64,000 nucleotides of DNA from Roseobacter ponti (GTDB taxonomy: Bacteria > Pseudomonadota > Alphaproteobacteria > Rhodobacterales > Rhodobacteraceae): the NCBI RefSeq assembly GCF_012932215.1, contig NZ_CP048788.1, positions 2,480,001 through 2,544,000 of the forward strand. The letters are read 5' to 3'. This document shows positions 59,891-64,000 of this stretch, piece by piece. The position numbers and the translations under genes are program-made. The notes beneath the pieces were generated by a model. The model was given only the letters and a program-made list of their open reading frames with translations. It did no database searches and had not been told where the DNA came from. How positions within the stretch are numbered: position 1 is the stretch's first letter; every line of letters starts with the position of its first letter.

Positions 59891-60880
59891 TCAGCGAGAA
59901 GGCACGGGCGCTCTTTCATCCAGCAGGCCTTGTGATTTCAGGGCTGCCCAGAATGCCGCAGGAACCGGGGTCTGAAACCAGTCGAGGATCTGGTCCAGTT
60001 CACCCGCGTTGCGCGGGCCCGGGATCACGGAAGTGACGATATCGTTGAGAAGCGGGAACTGCAGTGCCGCCGCGGCCAGAGGAATATCGAATGCATCTGC
60101 GGCCGCACTCAGCGCGCGGGCTTTCTGAATAATCTCTTCGGGGGCCTTTGCATAGTTCCACATCTCGCGGCCCACCAGAATGCCTGAGTTAAACGGGCCT
60201 CCGCAGATGATCGACGTTCCCGCGGACTGGCAGGCCGGGAACAGCGCATCCAGGGGCGTCTGCTCAAGCAGGGTGTAACGTCCCGCGAGCAGGAATACGT
60301 CCCAGTCACCGATTCCCAGCGCATCCATACAGACCTGGTTTTCATTCACGCCCAGCCCGATGGCACTGACATGTCCCGCCCTGCGCAGCTCTTCCATCGC
60401 GCGATAGCCGCCCTGTTCGAGATCCCGGAAATGGCGGACATTCTCGTCACCATGCTGAAAAGCGCCGATGTCATGGGCGAGCAGAATATCAATCCGGTCA
60501 AGCCCGAGACGCTGAAGATTGTCTTCCCAGGCCCGCATGATCCCGTCATATCCGTAATCGTACACCACGTGGAACGGCAATGGATCGACCATGCCAAATG
60601 CCATCGGATCCGCGACTGCGCCGGGGCGCAGAAGCCGCCCCACCTTGTCCGACAGTACATAGTCTGAACCGCGCAGCATATCCCCCACGACCCGCTCAGA
60701 GCGTCCGAAACCATACCAGGGCGCAGTATCGAAATAGCCGGTGCCGGCGTTTTTCGCACTGCGTATCAGATCCGCCGCCTGGGCGTAGTCCAGATCGGCG
60801 AAATTCCCGCCAAGCGGCGCGCCCCCGAGGCCAAGCGTATCAATCTCAAGCCCGGTCTTTCCGACCTGTCTTTTTTCCAT
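59891..60880 (-). CDS. Aldo/keto reductase
   Basis: 329-residue NAD(P)H-dependent oxidoreductase. The N-terminus is KRQVGKTGLEIDTLGLGGAP, followed by GTGYFDTAPWYGFGRSERVV, with catalytic Asp and Tyr, and Lys in YVLSDKVGRLL. The segment DRIDILLAHDIGAFQHGDEN is typical of the L-fucose/D-threo-aldose dehydrogenase-like subgroup. ATG 60880 is preferred over GTG 60889 because the GAGAGG site is then well spaced. The substrate, a sugar or aldehyde, is not certain. Confidence 0.88.
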   Translation of the reverse strand: MEKRQVGKTGLEIDTLGLGGAPLGGNFADLDYAQAADLIRSAKNAGTGYFDTAPWYGFGRSERVVGDMLRGSDYVLSDKVGRLLRPGAVADPMAFGMVDPLPFHVVYDYGYDGIMRAWEDNLQRLGLDRIDILLAHDIGAFQHGDENVRHFRDLEQGGYRAMEELRRAGHVSAIGLGVNENQVCMDALGIGDWDVFLLAGRYTLLEQTPLDALFPACQSAGTSIICGGPFNSGILVGREMWNYAKAPEEIIQKARALSAAADAFDIPLAAAALQFPLLNDIVTSVIPGPRNAGELDQILDWFQTPVPAAFWAALKSQGLLDERAPVPSR

Positions 60881-61057
60881 TCCAGGCACCTCTCCTCTTC
60901 AGCATCATTTGAAGCAGAAATCTGACTGTGCTTCCAGTCTCTGCGGTTTTGCAATGATCCGGTCTGCGTCGGTTCCGGCAAATGACGGCACGGTAACGCA
61001 GCCCCCCCGGAGCGAAGAGCTCCCGGCGCAGATGTACTCGCCTTAGCGCTGTTGCGT

Positions 61058-61071
61058 TTGATCCGGATCAA
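61058..61071. promoter_or_regulatory. FNR/FnrL-type box upstream of the cytochrome c gene
   Basis: TTGATCCGGATCAA, perfect FNR-family consensus and identical to the site at 50123. Its centre lies about 62 bases before the GTG start, compatible with class II activation near -41.5 of a start around 61106. Confidence 0.75.
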
Positions 61072-61126
61072 CGTCTTTTATTGCCGTCGCTTTAACCTTG
61101 AGTAACTTCGTGAAAACAGGTCAGAC

Positions 61127-61540
61127 GTGAAACAGATTTTGCATTTTATCCCGGTCATCGTCTTTGCCGCCTCGGTGCAGGCAGGGGATATGGGGGAAGA
61201 GTTATTCTCTGACAACTGCATCGTCTGCCACGGGGTGACCGGTCAGGGCGACGGTCCCGCCGCCAGGGGGCTGAATACGGCACCTGCCGATCTGACCGGG
61301 ATTGCCGCGCGTCGTGACGGGGTCTGGCCCATGCTCGAAGTTATGTCGATCATAGACGGCTATTCCCGCAACACGCTTTCGCGCGAGGATATGCCGGTCT
61401 TTGAAAACTTTCTGGACAATGAAATGGTCGAATTCGACACCGGAAATGGCGTAAACGTTCTGGTGCCCGAAAAGCTGATCGAAATTGTGAAATATCTCGA
61501 AGCCCTGCAGGATCCAACACCGACGCGCTATGTACCCTGA
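61127..61540 (+). CDS. c-type cytochrome (monohaem)
   Basis: 137-residue periplasmic cytochrome with signal peptide (KQILHFIPVIVFAASVQA) and one haem site CIVCHG (residues 31-36). It is followed by GVTGQGDGPAARGLNTAPAD, the usual class I loop, and a candidate distal Met ligand in REDMPVFENF. It starts at GTG 61127 after ACAGGTCAGAC. The upstream FNR-type box suggests expression under low oxygen. Its electron partner is not in the window. Confidence 0.88.
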   Translation: MKQILHFIPVIVFAASVQAGDMGEELFSDNCIVCHGVTGQGDGPAARGLNTAPADLTGIAARRDGVWPMLEVMSIIDGYSRNTLSREDMPVFENFLDNEMVEFDTGNGVNVLVPEKLIEIVKYLEALQDPTPTRYVP

Positions 61541-61634
61541 CCGGGGCTCTCGGGTCGCGATTTAGGGGAACGGGCTTTGGTCCGGCAGGCGCGGACGCCG
61601 CTTTCTCTGACCGGTCTGCGCATATGCCAATGGT

Positions 61635-61844
61635 ATGCGCATGGGCTATGCCAGATCACTCTTTGCGCGAAAGATGGCCGCCGCCGCAGGCAGCAATGTC
61701 GATGCCTGCGCTCGGTTGAAGCGGGCCGGGATTGCGTTTCTCACAGGGTTCTCCGAGCAAAGCTTCTTTACCCGGGCGTTCAGGCGCCGGGTCGGCGAAA
61801 CCCCGGCGAATTACCGCAGGCAGATCAGACTGCATGAGGCGTAA
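61635..61844 (+). pseudogene. AraC-family regulator remnant (C-terminal helix-turn-helix only)
   Basis: 69-residue open frame with only the second helix-turn-helix of an AraC regulator: TGFSEQSFFTRAFRRRVGET then PANYRRQI. The segment before it (ACARLKRAGIAFL) does not fit the family, and the ligand domain and first helix-turn-helix are missing. The ATG has no ribosome site. It is most simply a decayed gene, adjacent to another decayed gene. Confidence 0.55.
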
Positions 61845-62027
61845 AGGGGTACCGGCACTCAGGGACCTCACCATGACCTTTGGTCTGCCACACCGGGTGT
61901 CGCCTTTCTTCTGTACCCCTCGAAGAGATCAGGCGGCGAGGGTCAAATCTGTGGCGGGAGCGGTCAGTACCACAAGCCGCGCCAGTGGTTATTCCCGGGT
62001 CATCACTCTGACCAAAGGGAGAAAAGC

Positions 62028-62500
62028 ATGAACAGCAACCTCATTCTCGTTATCGGCGCGACCGGAAAACCGCCAGCCGCGTCGGCGCAAAACCGGACGC
62101 AGGGGGCGCCTGCGTGCGCCGTGCGTCGCGCCGTTCGGTGACCCCTCTCGACCGGGAAGTGCCCGAAACCCGGGCTCCGGCCCTTCAGGGCGTGACGGCA
62201 GCCTGTATCACCTTTTTCCCCGATCCGGCTTTCCAGGGTGCTGTGGACAGGCCGGACTTGCTTTGTGAGGCCGCAAAAGACGCCGGTGTCAGGCATCTCG
62301 TCCTGCTCTCCTCGCACGACATCCGGCACATCCCGATCAGCTTTGCAGATTTTCGCGCAGATATTGCCCGGTCCGGAGGCGCGCTCGGGGACGTCCGCCA
62401 CGCGACCTTGCCGGTCTTGCCAGACGCGCGGCTCTGTCAGGTTGCTGGCCGGTTGCGGCCTGAACGCCTGTTCACGTCCTCTCCGCAAGGACCTGATATG
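62028..62500 (+). pseudogene. Frameshifted NmrA-like NAD(P)-binding protein
   Basis: ATG 62028, after AAAGGGAGAAAAGC, begins NSNLILVIGATGK, a Rossmann start. The frame then runs to a stop soon afterwards. Restoring one base in the A-run at 62066-62069 continues the family pattern: GKTASRVG, then CVRRASRRSVTPL, ALQGVTAACITFFPDPAF and EAAKDAGVRHLVLLSS. After about codon 100 the similarity fades. This is a single-base deletion followed by decay of an NmrA/NAD(P)H-binding gene. Such genes often sit beside AraC regulators, which fits the remnant upstream. Confidence 0.65.
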
Positions 62501-62867
62501 ACCTTCACAGGTTTTGAAATCCCGGTTTCGCTGTCACCGGCGTCACGGTCGCCGGCATTGCTCGCTTCCTCCCTGCCGCACCGCAGGCTTTCTCTGCGAG
62601 CTACGACATCACGCCCGTTCAGGAACCCGGTTTGCTCAGCAGGGTTCGGGCACCGGCGGCGGGGCCTTCTGCTCCTGGCGTGCTGATGCTGCAAGCCATT
62701 CTGCGTCCCTGCTGCTCGCAGGGCTTCAGTGCGCCGGTCCTGCGCTGCCGGCATCAAACGGCAGGCCGTGCTGTCCGGGGTCGCGATAATAAAGTCAGCT
62801 GCAGCCCCTGCCCTGCCCATCCTGTGCGGCACGGCAGGCCCTTATCCGGAAGCGATCTTCACCCGCC
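62501..62867. other. Probable decayed coding stretch
   Basis: About 370 bases with short open frames in several registers (for example VTGVTVAGIARFLPAAPQAF in one) and no start signals. It may be the remains of the same locus as the frameshifted gene upstream. Confidence 0.3.
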
Positions 62868-64000
62868 CTATGGCAGAAGCATCCCGCGGATCATGAAGAA
62901 GAACATCGCGGCAAGCACCGCCGCGACCGGCACGGTGATGATCCAGGCCGCAGCAATGCGCAGCAGCAGGTTACGCTTCACCAGTTCGACACGGTGCACC
63001 CGACCCAGACCACGTCTTTCCTGTTTGCCAAGCAGGCGGTCGGCAGAGGCCTGAGCTTTCATGTCGCGCAGCATTTCCCCCTTTGCGCCCACGTCCGCCG
63101 CATCGAACTGCGCGAGGAAGTCCTCGACAGCTTTCGGGTCACTGTCGGCATGATGGCTGCGTATGTCATCAAGCATGCGCGCATAGCTCGACTTGATATA
63201 TTCGCGCAGAAACCCGACACCGAAGACACCACCCACAGCAATATGGGTCGAGCTGACGGGCAACCCGAGCTGTGATGCGATAATCACCGTGATCGCCGCC
63301 GCCATGGCGATGCAGAAGGCACGGATCTTGTCGAGTTCGGTGATCTCGCTGCCAACCGTGCGGATGAGTTTTGGTCCATAAAGCGCCAGCCCCAGCGAAA
63401 TACCGATGGCCCCGACCGCCATGACCCAGATGGGGATGCCGGCCCTGGCGGAGATGCCACCCTGAGAAATGGCTTCGTTGATACCGGCAAGGGGCCCTAC
63501 CGCATTGGCGACGTCATTCGCTCCGTGCGCAAAGCTCAAAAGAGCCGCGGCAAAGATCAAAGGCACCGTAAAAAGCTCGTTCACACTCGCTTTGCGGTTT
63601 TCCAGACGCCCGGTCATCCGCCTGATATAGGGCCGCATGATCACGTAAACAGCAACGGCCACGGCGCATCCGATCAGGACCGCCACGGGGAACGGGACCT
63701 GCACCAGCTTTTTCACACCCTTCAGCATCAGGTATGTGGCGAATGCCCAGGCCATAAATGCCACCAGTACGGGCACCATCCGGTTGGCGGCCGCGAGGAC
63801 GTCGCGCTTGTAGGTGATAGAATGCTTGATCAGATAGAGGAACCCTGCTGCGATCAGCCCGCCCATCAGCGGCGAAATCACCCAGCTTGCCGCGATCTTG
63901 CCCACCACGGACCAGTCGGCGATACCCCAGCCTGAGGCCGCGATCCCCGCGCCCAGAACACCGCCGACAATCGAATGGGTTGTCGACACCGGTGCGCCAA
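62868..64000 (-). CDS. Inorganic phosphate transporter (PiT family), N-terminus cut by window edge
   Basis: C-terminal ~377 residues of a PiT-type phosphate permease. The segment GAPVSTTHSIVGGVLGAG, which begins at the window edge, is the conserved PiT signature and shows the gene continues to the right; the apparent start codon there is an internal Val. The second signature copy is LPVSSTHIAVGGVFGVG, and FAHGANDVANAVGP is the partner motif. A cytoplasmic tail with charged helices (SSYARMLDDIRSHHADSDPK) precedes the last helices. It transports phosphate with a cation. No PhoU-like partner is visible in the window. Confidence 0.92.
   Translation of the reverse strand, partial: GAPVSTTHSIVGGVLGAGIAASGWGIADWSVVGKIAASWVISPLMGGLIAAGFLYLIKHSITYKRDVLAAANRMVPVLVAFMAWAFATYLMLKGVKKLVQVPFPVAVLIGCAVAVAVYVIMRPYIRRMTGRLENRKASVNELFTVPLIFAAALLSFAHGANDVANAVGPLAGINEAISQGGISARAGIPIWVMAVGAIGISLGLALYGPKLIRTVGSEITELDKIRAFCIAMAAAITVIIASQLGLPVSSTHIAVGGVFGVGFLREYIKSSYARMLDDIRSHHADSDPKAVEDFLAQFDAADVGAKGEMLRDMKAQASADRLLGKQERRGLGRVHRVELVKRNLLLRIAAAWIITVPVAAVLAAMFFFMIRGMLLP

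Noticed and set aside
1-64000. CRISPR arrays, tRNA/rRNA genes, intact insertion sequences, prophage
   Set aside because: None found by eye; a covariance-model and IS search would be needed to exclude small or divergent ones.

Overview
The window is high-GC DNA from an alphaproteobacterium, most likely a Rhodobacterales (Roseobacter-group) species. The evidence is gene content and motifs only: a Tad/Flp pilus cluster, a Hint-domain protein, TRAP and polyamine/amino-acid ABC transporters in typical roseobacter arrangement, CtrA-like (TTAA-N7-TTAA) and FNR-like (TTGAT-N4-ATCAA) sites, and tight operons with ATGA/GTGA/TGATG start-stop overlaps. No rRNA, tRNA, CRISPR array or intact insertion sequence was seen. 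Both window edges cut genes (modA on the left, a phosphate permease on the right).

Layout: 1-2.2 kb, molybdate uptake (modABC). 2.3-7 kb, glycogen branching enzyme coupled to a second GH13 enzyme that is probably a glucosylglycerol hydrolase. 7-17.7 kb, a Tad pilus cluster (prepilin peptidase, LuxR-type regulator, two Flp pilins, CpaB, TadG-like, two TadE-like, CpaE, CpaF, TadB, TadC) with no secretin gene, followed by a Hint-domain protein. 18.3-20.5 kb, four-carbon acid-sugar catabolism (otnK, ltnD). 20.6-30.7 kb, nitrogen-compound uptake and breakdown: acetyltransferase-like protein, IPNS-like oxygenase, polyamine-type ABC transporter, isochorismatase-like hydrolase, metallo-beta-lactamase hydrolase, agmatinase-family ureohydrolase and nitrilase. 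30.8-33.6 kb, nucleotide-sugar dehydrogenase, a small winged-helix-like protein under a consensus CtrA box, and a MASE1-like membrane protein. 33.7-37.7 kb, a TRAP transporter operon with an Ldh-family reductase. 38.3-41.5 kb, a polar amino-acid ABC transporter.

42.5-47.4 kb holds the most notable system. It is a three-gene, overlapping minus-strand operon: an 80-residue secreted-type peptide ending in WYNWGNWSNGFSNWRNW, a radical SAM/SPASM enzyme of GRRM type, and a 1170-residue membrane protein that I do not recognise. The five aromatic-x-Asn triplets are the signature of three-residue cyclophane RiPPs (triceptides).

47.8-64 kb is a stress/accessory region: MFS exporter, universal stress protein and SnoaL-like protein around an FNR box, BT1-type transporter, an FHA-transmembrane-protease fusion coupled to an APC permease, a histidine phosphatase, small membrane proteins, an RTX-type calcium-binding protein, an aldo/keto reductase, a c-type cytochrome under an identical FNR box, decayed AraC and NmrA genes, and a phosphate permease.
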